Of a stretch of DNA of 55,513 nucleotides, positions 1 to 7,721 are shown piece after piece. Position numbers and translations under genes: made by a program. The notes beneath the pieces were generated by a model that did no database searches, had not been told where the DNA came from, and saw nothing but the letters and a program-made list of their open reading frames with translations. This DNA comes from Spirochaetales bacterium (GTDB taxonomy: Bacteria; Spirochaetota; Spirochaetia; SZUA-6; JAFGRV01), in contig JAFGKU010000188.1 of NCBI GenBank assembly GCA_016928415.1, positions 1 through 55,513 of the forward strand, given 5' to 3'. Every line of letters begins with the position of its first letter. The stretch's first letter is position 1.

Positions 1-47
1 AGCCCCACAACCTTATCCGACAACTCCTTAAACACAATTTCTCTCAT
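1..47 (-). CDS. 5' end of an unidentified leftward gene
   Basis: Only the first 15 codons lie in the window; the gene runs off the left edge. An ATG at 47-45 is preceded by a very good Shine-Dalgarno (AAGGAGG on the minus strand, 54-60) at a 6-nt spacing, so this is a real start. The visible peptide is MREIVFKELSDKVVG. It faintly resembles the N-termini of class I fumarase/tartrate dehydratase alpha subunits (MREI...), but 15 residues cannot establish that, and I give no function. Confidence 0.6.
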   Translation of the reverse strand, partial: MREIVFKELSDKVVG

Positions 48-175
48 CCAATGCCTCCTTTTTATTTCCAAAGGCAGCTGCCCCGCAGAAGATGTCAAGA
101 CCGCGAAGCGCCCGAAGGGCTTGGCTAGTAAACATCAATTCTTACGAATTGTCTTAGCTTATGGTAACAGGCTGT

Positions 176-262
176 AGCAATTCTCATTTTGATCGATTAT
201 AAGCAGTGGCAGTAAATACAGATGTATTGATCTGTAGAGAAAGGAACAAAATGAGAATTGCT
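176..262. repeat. 16-bp perfect inverted repeat with nested smaller palindrome
   Basis: Arms 176-191 (AGCAATTCTCATTTTG) and 247-262 are exact reverse complements. Inside the loop, TACAGAT (217-223) and ATCTGTA (230-236) pair again. A separate small palindrome CAATTC/GAATTG lies at 136-151. No T-run follows either arm, so it is not an ordinary terminator. It could be a remnant of a small mobile or repeat element. Confidence 0.7.
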
Positions 263-536
263 TGCTTGACGAATCCGAGGAGCAGCGCACACTTAAAAAA
301 AAGGAGCATTGATTTCTATTTTAGCTTTCTTCTTCACCAGCGAAGGCGCCCGCAGCGGCTCCCCCAAAATAAAAAAAAGAATTCCTTCCCCCCAAAAGTT
401 TTTCATCCAACAATCTGTTCAAAGCATTAAATTAATTCTTCCCAAGTCCCACAGAGGATTTCCTGGTAATCGGCGTTCTTCGGCGGAATCGGCGGTTAAA
501 ACTTCTTCTTCCACGCATTCTCTCCTTTGGTGAATC

Positions 537-690
537 TCACCATCTCCGGGAGTTCCCGGCTTTCAACCCGTCGGAAAACACAAAGTCGGCTTCCCCGGTT
601 TTCACAAAATCACATTGTTCAAGCCACAGGTTGACAACGGCCGTCATGCCGCCGATGACAAAATACAGTTTTAAATAATAAAGCAGCCCG
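537..690 (-). pseudogene. Possible remnant of a TetR-family regulator C-terminus
   Basis: The minus-strand frame reads YYLKLYFVIGGMTAVVNLWL and onward to a stop near 537. The pattern (aromatic helix, small residues, then a W-L pair before a Cys/Asp-rich turn) resembles the last helices of TetR_C-type domains. No helix-turn-helix or start codon is visible upstream, and the preceding codons look non-coding. This is a weak resemblance, reported as a possible decayed fragment only. Confidence 0.2.
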
Positions 691-860
691 GCTTTTTTTT
701 TATGGGTTCCCCTCACCCCGTTTCGTGCGTTTGGAAATTCGGAGATACTGGACATACAGGATATGAGCCATTTTGTAAAGCAATACCATGAGATACGCGG
801 CAGAGCCTGTGATGCACATTTGAATTGGTTGCATAAGGGCAAAAAGATACGGCCAGAAGT

Positions 861-892
861 AAAAATGGCCACCGGAATCAATCCCGGTGGCC
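861..892 (-). terminator. Intrinsic terminator of the GH5 gene
   Basis: GGCCACCGG (867-875) and CCGGTGGCC (884-892) form a perfect 9-bp stem with an 8-nt loop. On the minus strand it is followed by ATTTTT (866-861). It lies about 24 bp past the stop codon of the GH5 gene. Confidence 0.85.
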
Positions 893-915
893 CTATGTCA
901 TTAATGAAAGGGGAG

Positions 916-3066
916 TTAGTAATAAGTAACCGTAAATTTTTCCCAGCCGCCTATGGCCGTCCTGTTGGCGATGAGGGCGCTGGCGCCGGCGTTATCGGCA
1001 CAGACATACATGCTGTTGGCGGATGCCCGCAATGAGACCGTGCCGTCGCTGTTGTTTATCAGGGTAAATTTTTCCCAGCCGCCTATGGCCGTCCTGTTGG
1101 CAATGAGAGCGCTGGCGCCGGCGTTGTCGGCGCAGACGTACATGTTGTTGGCCAGGGCGCGCAGCGAGACGGTGCCGTCCGCATTGTTGACCAGCTGGAA
1201 CTGTTCCCAGCCGCCCGCGGCGGACCGGTTGGCGATAAGGGCACTGGCGCCGGCGTTATCGGCGCAGACATACAACCCATTGGCCGAGGCCCGAAGCGAG
1301 ATCGTATTTGAACTAACAGGAGGAGTGGGTGTGGGCGTATTGGATGAGGGTTGCGTCGGCGAGGGAGTGGCTGTCACGCCGACGGACGTGAATACCAGGT
1401 AATTGATATTCCAGCCCGTACCGGCGGCGTATACCCTTAACGTTGTTGTGCCTGCATTGAGCGAGACGTTATGGCTTGCCGTTGTCCAGTTCTGCCATCC
1501 GCCCGTGCTCGATGCTGTTACGGATCCTAAAACGGTGTTACCCTGCCTTAACTGGAGCTGGATACTGCTGCTCTGCGCGGCAACGCGGTAATCGACGCGG
1601 TATGTGCCGCTGCCGGCTATGTTGACCCGGTAGTCCAACCAGTCGCCCGCCTCGATCCATCCCACGTTGAGTGTGCCTTCGCTGCAGGTCTCCGTCTGAA
1701 TACCGCTCATGGCCGAATAGTTTTCCGCTTCGATTTTTCCCGGAACGGGATACGTGGTGGTTGACCCGGGTGTGGGAGTGGGTGTGGCCGTTGATCCGAA
1801 GAGGGACGCCCCCTTGTTCACATTGGTCCGCGCCGCGACAACCGGTCCGAGTGTGCCGTTGTACCTGTAGTGAGTCGCCGTGTCGCAGGTTCTCCAGGCG
1901 GCCAGGATCTGGTCATAGCTGTTGTTGTAGATGTCGGGGGAACTGCCGCTGAAGCTGTTGTAAAGTGTCCCCCAGCTTGATCCGTTACCCGTTACCTTGT
2001 AGGTCCAGGATGTCCAGTTGATGTTGTTGCTGTTCATCAGGTTCAGGTAATTGCCCCAGAGATCCATGAAACCGTAAACCTGGAACTCGCCGTTTAATAT
2101 GGGTACATTGTAGTTGTTCGCCCAGGTTTTCATATGGTTTATCGTGTTGTTCACGTAATTGTTCATCCCGTTCCAGTCCTGGTTGTTCCATTCGTAGCAG
2201 TGAATCTGGTAGACGACGTTTGTCCACCTGTACTGGGAGGGATAGCAGATGTTGTTCGTATCCAGGTTCCAGGGCGATTCGATGATGATGATGTGGTCGG
2301 GATCGATGGCGCGGATGGCCTGGTAGCATTGGTTGTGCCAGGTGTTTTTGGCCGTTACGTTGCCGTCGCTGCCGCTTGTACCCATGGGTTCGTTCAGCAG
2401 ATCGTATCCTGCGACGGCCGGGTTGCCCCGGTAATGGGTGGCGATGGCCTGCCAGAGCCGGACCATGTTGGCCCTGTACGTTTCGCCTTCCGAATTCTGG
2501 TACCAGAAACGGGCCGGTCCCGCCTGCCCTGAATTGTCAAAACCGTTCTGGGATCCCTGGGCAGCGTGCAGGTCAATGATGGTGTAAATGCCCCGGTTTC
2601 CCATTTCCGTTATGGCCCAGTCCAGACGGGCCCAGATGCTTGACTGGCCGGGAATGCTTGTCCGCATATTGCCGCTGAAATCCATGAAATCCATGAAGTT
2701 TATGGGAATGCGGATGCAGTTCATCCCGGCGTTTTTCATTGCATCGAAATCGGACGTCTTGACATACTGGTCGCGGTAAGCATTGATAAGGTTCCACATG
2801 TTTGTTTCCCCCAACCGGCTTGACAGCGCGTTCCGGAACGTGTATTCGTCGACGCCGTTGCCCGTGTTGTTCATCCACGGTTCCTGGACGAACCATCCCC
2901 CAAGATTGGTTCCCCGCAGGGCCACGACATTGCCGTTGCCGTAATTGTCCCGGATCAATTTGCCGTTCGTCTTCAGGAAGGCGCTCTGGGCAGATACTCC
3001 CGTCCCGGTGAGAATTAAAAGGCATGCAAGAACCGCCAATAATCCCGTTCTCATTCTTTTTTTCAT
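916..3066 (-). CDS. Secreted GH5 endoglucanase with CBM6 and fascin-like module
   Basis: A 716-residue modular extracellular cellulase. The start chosen is the ATG at 3066, behind AAAGGAG, and not the in-frame ATG 57 nt upstream: it directly precedes a signal peptide (KKR, then a hydrophobic core, cleavage about GVSA-Q26). Residues about 30-415 are a GH5 catalytic domain with the acid/base Glu in LLNEP (E226) and the nucleophile Glu in NGEF (E327). A TPTPTP linker leads to a CBM6 (about 440-572: the KIEAENYS start and the GWIEAGDWLDYRV core). A second Pro/Thr linker follows. Three 44-residue repeats (about 603-716; each SLRAxANxxYVCADNAGASA...GGWEkF) form what is probably one fascin-like beta-trefoil. 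Monocistronic, with its own terminator. Substrate (cellulose or mixed-linkage glucan) is inferred from the family. Confidence 0.93.
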   Translation of the reverse strand: MKKRMRTGLLAVLACLLILTGTGVSAQSAFLKTNGKLIRDNYGNGNVVALRGTNLGGWFVQEPWMNNTGNGVDEYTFRNALSSRLGETNMWNLINAYRDQYVKTSDFDAMKNAGMNCIRIPINFMDFMDFSGNMRTSIPGQSSIWARLDWAITEMGNRGIYTIIDLHAAQGSQNGFDNSGQAGPARFWYQNSEGETYRANMVRLWQAIATHYRGNPAVAGYDLLNEPMGTSGSDGNVTAKNTWHNQCYQAIRAIDPDHIIIIESPWNLDTNNICYPSQYRWTNVVYQIHCYEWNNQDWNGMNNYVNNTINHMKTWANNYNVPILNGEFQVYGFMDLWGNYLNLMNSNNINWTSWTYKVTGNGSSWGTLYNSFSGSSPDIYNNSYDQILAAWRTCDTATHYRYNGTLGPVVAARTNVNKGASLFGSTATPTPTPGSTTTYPVPGKIEAENYSAMSGIQTETCSEGTLNVGWIEAGDWLDYRVNIAGSGTYRVDYRVAAQSSSIQLQLRQGNTVLGSVTASSTGGWQNWTTASHNVSLNAGTTTLRVYAAGTGWNINYLVFTSVGVTATPSPTQPSSNTPTPTPPVSSNTISLRASANGLYVCADNAGASALIANRSAAGGWEQFQLVNNADGTVSLRALANNMYVCADNAGASALIANRTAIGGWEKFTLINNSDGTVSLRASANSMYVCADNAGASALIANRTAIGGWEKFTVTYY
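919..1317 (-). repeat. Three tandem 132-bp coding repeats (fascin-like units)
   Basis: The 3' end of the GH5 gene consists of three near-identical 132-bp units encoding 44 residues each. The first unit differs mainly at its end (RSAAGGWEQF against RTAIGGWEKF in the other two). The close DNA identity suggests recent internal duplication or gene conversion of the trefoil units. Confidence 0.85.
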
Positions 3067-3631
3067 ATTTATCTCCTTTAACGATTTTAAAATCAGTGAT
3101 TGGTGGGAATACCAATCGGCCACCGTCTTTCGGTGGTTTAACGCATTGCTTTTCTGATTCTGACTTTTAAGTACCTCCTTGTTTTTTTTCCCCGGTTCAA
3201 CCCCTGCGCGCCGGCGTTGTAACGCCCGGGATTGAATTCCGATAACACCGGATTATTAATCCGGGTTTATCCATCGGAATGGTATGAGGATAAATAAATT
3301 TACAATGTTATCGTAGACAGTATGTTTGACTATACTCCATACGTTAACCCCCAATGATGATATTATCCCCGGTTTACCGATTCAACAAGTTGAAACTTTT
3401 GCTATTTGCCGTACATTCTTGTGATTTTCCAAATTTATTTATTCATAAGATCGTGTGGTTTGTATGATCGCCGTAAATGGATATTACTGGCGCTTAACAG
3501 GCAGGTGCCGCTCGGAAAGGGCTGAAAAGGCCCGGCGGTACTTTCAGGCATTGTTCTGTAAACTTGATTTATTTGCCTTCTTTTTTTATAGTTAAAACTA
3601 CGGGCAAGAATCACGGCCCGGGGAGGAAAAA
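3067..3631. other. Divergent intergenic region, GH5 versus aldehyde oxidoreductase
   Basis: A 565-bp spacer between divergent genes. It carries the GH5 Shine-Dalgarno, a small hairpin CCGGATT/AATCCGG (3251-3267), and, in its right half, the structured leader RNA of the oxidoreductase gene (3457-3564). No further gene is seen. Confidence 0.7.
3457..3564 (+). ncRNA. Candidate Moco/Tuco-type riboswitch in the leader of the aldehyde oxidoreductase gene
   Basis: The sequence folds into a closed three-part structure. P1 is GGTTTGTA (3457-3464) with TGTAAACT (3557-3564), 8 bp including three wobbles. A first hairpin pairs CGCCGTAA (3469-3476) with TTAC-T-GGCG (3484-3492, one bulged T). A second pairs GTGCCGC (3505-3511) with GCGGTAC (3535-3541) and encloses GGGC/GCCC (3519-3533) capped by a GNRA-like GAAA loop. 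Between hairpins lies a CAGG element. A variable hairpin, a CAGG junction, a GUGCCG stem and a GNRA-capped inner stem inside one P1 are what I remember of the Moco RNA family. The gene 68 nt downstream encodes a tungsto/molybdopterin enzyme, which fits. Pairings are seen directly; the family assignment is inference. Confidence 0.5.
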
Positions 3632-5509
3632 ATGGAATATAACCAGAAAGTCCTGTTTGTGGATACCCACTCGGGATATTATAAAATAAAACACTATCCG
3701 CTGCCGGCGTTCATGGGGCCGGTGGATCTGGGCCTTCATCTGGCCAGCAAGTACAAAACGATGAACATAGGCATAGGCATGCTTGCCGGGTCTATTTTCC
3801 CCGGTTCAAACCGGTTGATTTTCAACGGTTTTTCACCCTGCTGGGGGGGCTTTTACATATCCAGCATGGGAGGGGCCGGCCTGATCTTCGAGAATCTCGG
3901 CATCAACATCCTTTCCCTGGTAGGCAAGGCGCAGGAGCCGTCTGTACTTTATTTGAATCGTAGACATGGCGAGGAAATCGATGTGAAGCTTCGGCCATTG
4001 GATCTTGAAACGATATGGGAGAACGGCCGGGGAGGGGTGTATGCCCTCATGGACCATGTAATGGAGCAATTCGGCGGTAATTACGAGGGGGACCCCCAGA
4101 TTCTCGCCACGGGGCCGGCCTCGCTCACCTCGGATATAGGCAGTGTCGTGTCCGTTCACATCAAGAACAAAAAGCTGAGTTTTGTGGATACCTGGGCCGG
4201 CCGCGGCGGAATGGGAACGAAAATGCTCAGTGAACACGGGATTGCGGCCATCATCTACGGAGGCACGTTTATCGACGAGGATTTCCGAAACCGGAAGGTT
4301 GCCGATGAGTGGTTCCAGGCAAAATACGACCAGAAGCTCCTGGCCAAGGACCTGGAAGACACGACCAAGTACAGGTTTGATCCCAAGTTCGGTACGGGTG
4401 GTACATTCGGTGTCAATTACGCCATGCTGGCCGGCAAGATCATGGCCTTTAACTACAAGACGATCTACATGGATGAACAGCAGCGTCTTGACATCCATAA
4501 GAAATTGATAACGGACCATTACCTGAAGCAGTTCAATGAAGAAACAATATCGACAAAACAGTTCAAAACCTGCGGCGAACCATGTACCGCTGTTTGTAAA
4601 AAGATGAAGGGCGAGTTCAAAAAGGATTATGAACCGTACCAGACCATGGGCCCGCTCTGCGGGGTTTTCGATATGCGGGCTGCCGAAAAATTGAACCATA
4701 CGGCCGATACCTACGGTTTTGATGCCATTTCCGTCGGAGGCGTTCTTTCCTGGCTGATGGACTGCGTTTCCGAAAAACTGTTGACAAAAGAAGAAGCCGG
4801 TATAAGCGGAGAACCCGTGTTCTCACCCGAGGGGTTCAGCGTGGTGACCGATTCAAAGAACAATGCCGAACTGGGGGTTGAGCTGCTGAATAACATCATC
4901 CATAAAAAAACGGACATTGATTTCACCGAGGGCGCACGAAAGGCGGCCCGCCGGCTGGCCCGTACCAAAAAGAACAAGCGGATACTGGACCTCTTTGTCT
5001 ATAACGCGTATGCCAGGAAAGGGTGGATGGTTCCCAACCAGTACTGGACACCCGGCGTTCTTTCTCCGATGCCCATCATGGGCAAGTACTATATGTATTA
5101 CGGAACGGATTTTTTCCCCCCCAGGGAATTGGGTCGGAAGAACGCGCAGCATTTCCTCTCCGAGCTCGTGCTGGACAATACGGGGATTTGCCGGTTCCAC
5201 AGGAAATGGGCGAGTGATTTATTGCCGGAAATCGTAAATTCCATTTTTGGATACAAGGATGAGGTGACCCAATCCGCTTCCATGACAGCAAGCAGGATCA
5301 ACAGCAGGAATTCAAGCGTGTTCTGGGAATCGGAGAGGAACATGGATTATATCCATACGTTCCTTCTGCGCAAACATATTGTTGAAGAGAATAACGATCC
5401 GGAATTGCTTAAATGGCTGGATTTGTTCAAAAAGGATAAAGTTGAGGCCTCCCTCAATTTCTGGTATGAGATGCACAAAGGCACGCATGAATCTTTAAGG
5501 GAATTTTAG
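3632..5509 (+). CDS. Aldehyde:ferredoxin oxidoreductase family tungsten/molybdenum enzyme
   Basis: A 625-residue cytoplasmic oxidoreductase of the AOR family, which oxidises aldehydes to acids with ferredoxin as acceptor, using a bis-pterin W (or Mo) centre and a [4Fe-4S] cluster. The start ATG follows GGGGAGG at a 5-nt spacing. The N-terminal pterin-binding domain shows GGFYISSMGGAGL-type glycine-rich motifs (about 75-90) and WAGRGGMGTKM (about 189-199). Putative cluster cysteines are C314, C318, C322 and C520 (NTGICRFHRKW). The spacing CX3CX3C differs from the CX2CX3C of the characterised Pyrococcus AOR. It is followed after 8 bp by a class V PLP enzyme, probably in one transcript, and is preceded by the structured leader RNA. 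The actual substrate is unknown. Confidence 0.9.
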   Translation: MEYNQKVLFVDTHSGYYKIKHYPLPAFMGPVDLGLHLASKYKTMNIGIGMLAGSIFPGSNRLIFNGFSPCWGGFYISSMGGAGLIFENLGINILSLVGKAQEPSVLYLNRRHGEEIDVKLRPLDLETIWENGRGGVYALMDHVMEQFGGNYEGDPQILATGPASLTSDIGSVVSVHIKNKKLSFVDTWAGRGGMGTKMLSEHGIAAIIYGGTFIDEDFRNRKVADEWFQAKYDQKLLAKDLEDTTKYRFDPKFGTGGTFGVNYAMLAGKIMAFNYKTIYMDEQQRLDIHKKLITDHYLKQFNEETISTKQFKTCGEPCTAVCKKMKGEFKKDYEPYQTMGPLCGVFDMRAAEKLNHTADTYGFDAISVGGVLSWLMDCVSEKLLTKEEAGISGEPVFSPEGFSVVTDSKNNAELGVELLNNIIHKKTDIDFTEGARKAARRLARTKKNKRILDLFVYNAYARKGWMVPNQYWTPGVLSPMPIMGKYYMYYGTDFFPPRELGRKNAQHFLSELVLDNTGICRFHRKWASDLLPEIVNSIFGYKDEVTQSASMTASRINSRNSSVFWESERNMDYIHTFLLRKHIVEENNDPELLKWLDLFKKDKVEASLNFWYEMHKGTHESLREF

Positions 5510-5517
5510 GTTCGGCC

Positions 5518-6663
5518 ATGGATTGGGAAAACATATACCCGGATTTCCCCGTGAATAAATCCATGACCTGGCTGAACAACTGCGGGACGACGCCGGCCAT
5601 GGCTCCGGTTGTGGAGGAAATGAAGGCCTACTACGAGGCATACGGGAATTCCGGATTGTTCCTCCCGTCCAAGTGGTCCTTCGGCGCCGTCAAGCTGGCA
5701 ATACAGAAAATAATCGCGCGGCTGCTGAACGTAATGCCGTCCGATGTGGCCGTTATTCACAACACATCGGAGGGGATGAATTTCGTTTCCCACGGTTTAA
5801 AACTGAAACGGGGGGACGAGTTGCTGCTCCTTGAAAACGAGTACCCGAGCAACGTGTATCCCTGGGAGCATTGGGGAAAAAAGGGAATTGTGCTCAAGAC
5901 GGTGCCTTCGGGGGCGTCGCCGGATGAATTCCTTTCCGCCCTGGAAAGGGAACTGAATCGTCATACAAGGGTTATTTGCCTGTCCGCCGTGCATTGGTGC
6001 ACCGGGATGCCGCTGCCGGTGAAGGAGGTGGCCGGAATTTGCGGGGAGCGGGGCATACTGTTCATGCTGGACGGGGCGCAGGGCGCCGGCCATGTTGAAA
6101 TAGACATGAACTGGGGCATACACGCCTGCGCGTTTTCCGCCTGGAAATGGCTTTTAGGACCGCTCGGTGCGGGATTGCTGGTCATACCGGAAAGGCATCT
6201 TCACAACTTCGGGTTCGTGTTCAAGGGGACCGGTTCCGTGGTTGATGACGGGCGTTACCTGCCGTACAGGGACGGGATAAAGCCCTCCGCGGAGAGGTAC
6301 ATGATTTCAACGGCCAATTTCGCGGACTGGGTATATTTAAGGACATCACTTGAATACCTGGAACGGATCGGCTTTCCGAAAGTCATGGAACGGATATATG
6401 CCCTTTCAAACCTTTTGGCGTCGGGGCTGAAGGACCTTGGATTTTCTCTGGCAGGGGATGCGTTTCCGGAAATTCGAACGGGGATTGTATGCGGTAAATC
6501 GGATAAAATGGAATCCGGTGTCATCGTGAACGAACTTGCACAGAATAAAATAATCGTAAGGGAACGTCTCGGCTGGGTGCGGTTTGCCCCCCATATCTAT
6601 ATTTCGGAGGACCGGGTTTCAAAGACACTTTCCGTGATTGAAAAGATACTCGCGGGCTCTTAA
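5518..6663 (+). CDS. Class V aminotransferase / cysteine desulfurase-like PLP enzyme
   Basis: A 381-residue fold-type I PLP enzyme. The Schiff-base lysine is K210 in AFSAWKWLLGPLG, the ring-nitrogen aspartate is D185 in MLDGAQGAGH, and HNTSEG (about 81) forms the phosphate cup. This is the signature of class V aminotransferases and cysteine desulfurases/selenocysteine lyases. I see no mobile-loop cysteine near the C-terminus like that used for persulfide relay in SufS/IscS, so it may be an aminotransferase or lyase and not a desulfurase. It starts 8 bp after the AOR-type gene, with only a weak Shine-Dalgarno, which suggests translational coupling. Its stop overlaps the convergent ornithine carbamoyltransferase by 4 bp. 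Confidence 0.85.
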   Translation: MDWENIYPDFPVNKSMTWLNNCGTTPAMAPVVEEMKAYYEAYGNSGLFLPSKWSFGAVKLAIQKIIARLLNVMPSDVAVIHNTSEGMNFVSHGLKLKRGDELLLLENEYPSNVYPWEHWGKKGIVLKTVPSGASPDEFLSALERELNRHTRVICLSAVHWCTGMPLPVKEVAGICGERGILFMLDGAQGAGHVEIDMNWGIHACAFSAWKWLLGPLGAGLLVIPERHLHNFGFVFKGTGSVVDDGRYLPYRDGIKPSAERYMISTANFADWVYLRTSLEYLERIGFPKVMERIYALSNLLASGLKDLGFSLAGDAFPEIRTGIVCGKSDKMESGVIVNELAQNKIIVRERLGWVRFAPHIYISEDRVSKTLSVIEKILAGS

Positions 6664-7601
6664 AGCAGGGTGGCCAGCAGGAGCGCTTTTATCGTATGTT
6701 TCCTGTTTTCCGCCTGTTCGAATACCCGGGAATACGGGCTTTCAAAAACCTCTTCGGTTACTTCCATGCCTTTTACTGCAGGCAGGCAATGGAGGAAGAT
6801 GGAATGGTCCAGACCGGTCTTTTTCATCAGGGCGGCATTGATTTGATAATCCTTCAACAGCCTGATTCTTTCATCCTTCCGGTCTTCCTCCCCCATTGAA
6901 ATCCATACATCGGTGTAAATAACATCGGCCTGGCTCACCCCTTCGTCTATTGAGGAAGTTATGGATACATCCGTTCCCGTTGTTTCCGCAACGTGCTGAG
7001 AGTAATCCACGACATTCCCGGCGGGGTGAAGGGACGGCGGGGCCACTATCGTGCAATGGGTTCCCATTTTTGCGCAGCCGATCATGAGGGTGAGCGCCAT
7101 ATTGTTCCTGCCGTCCCCGACATAGGCTACCTTGATGCCTTTCAGCCTTCCGAAGGCCTCTTCGATTGTCAGGAGGTCCGCCAGGACCTGGGTCGGGTGG
7201 AATTCGTCCGTCAAGCCGTTATAAACGGGAACGCCGGAAAATTTCCTGAGTTTTTCGGCGGTCTCCTGGTGGAATCCCCTGAACATGATGGCGCTGAACA
7301 TCCGCCCCAGCACGCGGGCCGTGTCTTCGATGGATTCTTTTTCACCCAGATGGATGTCATCGGTGGACAGGAAAACCGAACTGCCGCCTTCTTCTCCAAC
7401 CGCCGTTTCAAAAGAGCAGCGGGTTCTCGTGGAACGCTTTTCGAAAAGCAGCGCCACTGTTTTCGATAAAAGCCGCTGTTGATTTTTGTTGTCCCCTTTC
7501 TCGTTTTTAAGCTTGTGTGATAAATCGAGCACGTACCGGATTTCATCCTTCGTGAAATCCATCAGGCTCAAAAGCGATCTTCCCTTTAAAAAAACTCCCA
7601 T
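6660..7601 (-). CDS. argF: Ornithine carbamoyltransferase
   Basis: Forms citrulline from ornithine and carbamoyl phosphate in arginine synthesis (or the reverse direction in arginine deiminase catabolism). With the start at 7601 (AGGAG at a 7-nt spacing; the ATG at 7607 sits too close to it) the protein has 313 residues, normal for the family. Carbamoyl-phosphate binding motif STRTR is at 57-61, HPTQ at 135-138, the ornithine loop SMG at 235-237 and the catalytic HCLP at 271-274. These last two are diagnostic of ornithine and not aspartate specificity. It is divergent from pyrBI, which gives two carbamoyltransferases back to back drawing on the same substrate. An arcB role cannot be excluded, although no arcA or arcC is in the window. 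argJ lies 32 kb away. Confidence 0.93.
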   Translation of the reverse strand: MGVFLKGRSLLSLMDFTKDEIRYVLDLSHKLKNEKGDNKNQQRLLSKTVALLFEKRSTRTRCSFETAVGEEGGSSVFLSTDDIHLGEKESIEDTARVLGRMFSAIMFRGFHQETAEKLRKFSGVPVYNGLTDEFHPTQVLADLLTIEEAFGRLKGIKVAYVGDGRNNMALTLMIGCAKMGTHCTIVAPPSLHPAGNVVDYSQHVAETTGTDVSITSSIDEGVSQADVIYTDVWISMGEEDRKDERIRLLKDYQINAALMKKTGLDHSIFLHCLPAVKGMEVTEEVFESPYSRVFEQAENRKHTIKALLLATLL

Positions 7602-7701
7602 TGGCATTCTCCTGTCAACGGCAAATACCAATCCGTTGTGGGGGCATCTTCCCAATTTAGAATGGCAGCCTGATTGACTAATTATGTAGTTTATGCTTAA
7701 G

Positions 7702-7707
7702 TATAAT
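7702..7707 (+). promoter_or_regulatory. -10 element of pyrBI
   Basis: A perfect TATAAT lies 14 nt before the pyrBI ATG. The TTGACT at 7674-7679 is 22 nt away, too far for a standard pair, so the -35 is weak or unconventional. Initiation about 7 nt downstream would leave a 5' UTR of only about 8 nt, which has no Shine-Dalgarno. Confidence 0.5.
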
Positions 7708-7721
7708 GTAAAATTAAAAAG

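Larger units (their letters stand above)
48..915. other. Gene-poor, apparently eroded intergenic stretch
   Basis: I find no convincing intact gene here. The stretch holds a long inverted repeat (176-262), a possible TetR-type C-terminal remnant on the minus strand (about 537-690), and a lone good Shine-Dalgarno (AAAGGAG, minus strand, about 521-527) leading only to peptides of 23-31 codons. It ends with the terminator of the GH5 gene. The pattern suggests decayed genes rather than a functional spacer. Confidence 0.5.

Noticed and set aside
206-533. Two overlapping 74-residue plus-strand open frames
   Set aside because: No ribosome-binding site, no family resemblance, atypical composition; part of the eroded region.
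3833-4699. A 288-residue open frame opposite the aldehyde oxidoreductase gene
   Set aside because: It is antisense to a clearly coding gene with catalytic motifs, and its own translation shows no family resemblance.
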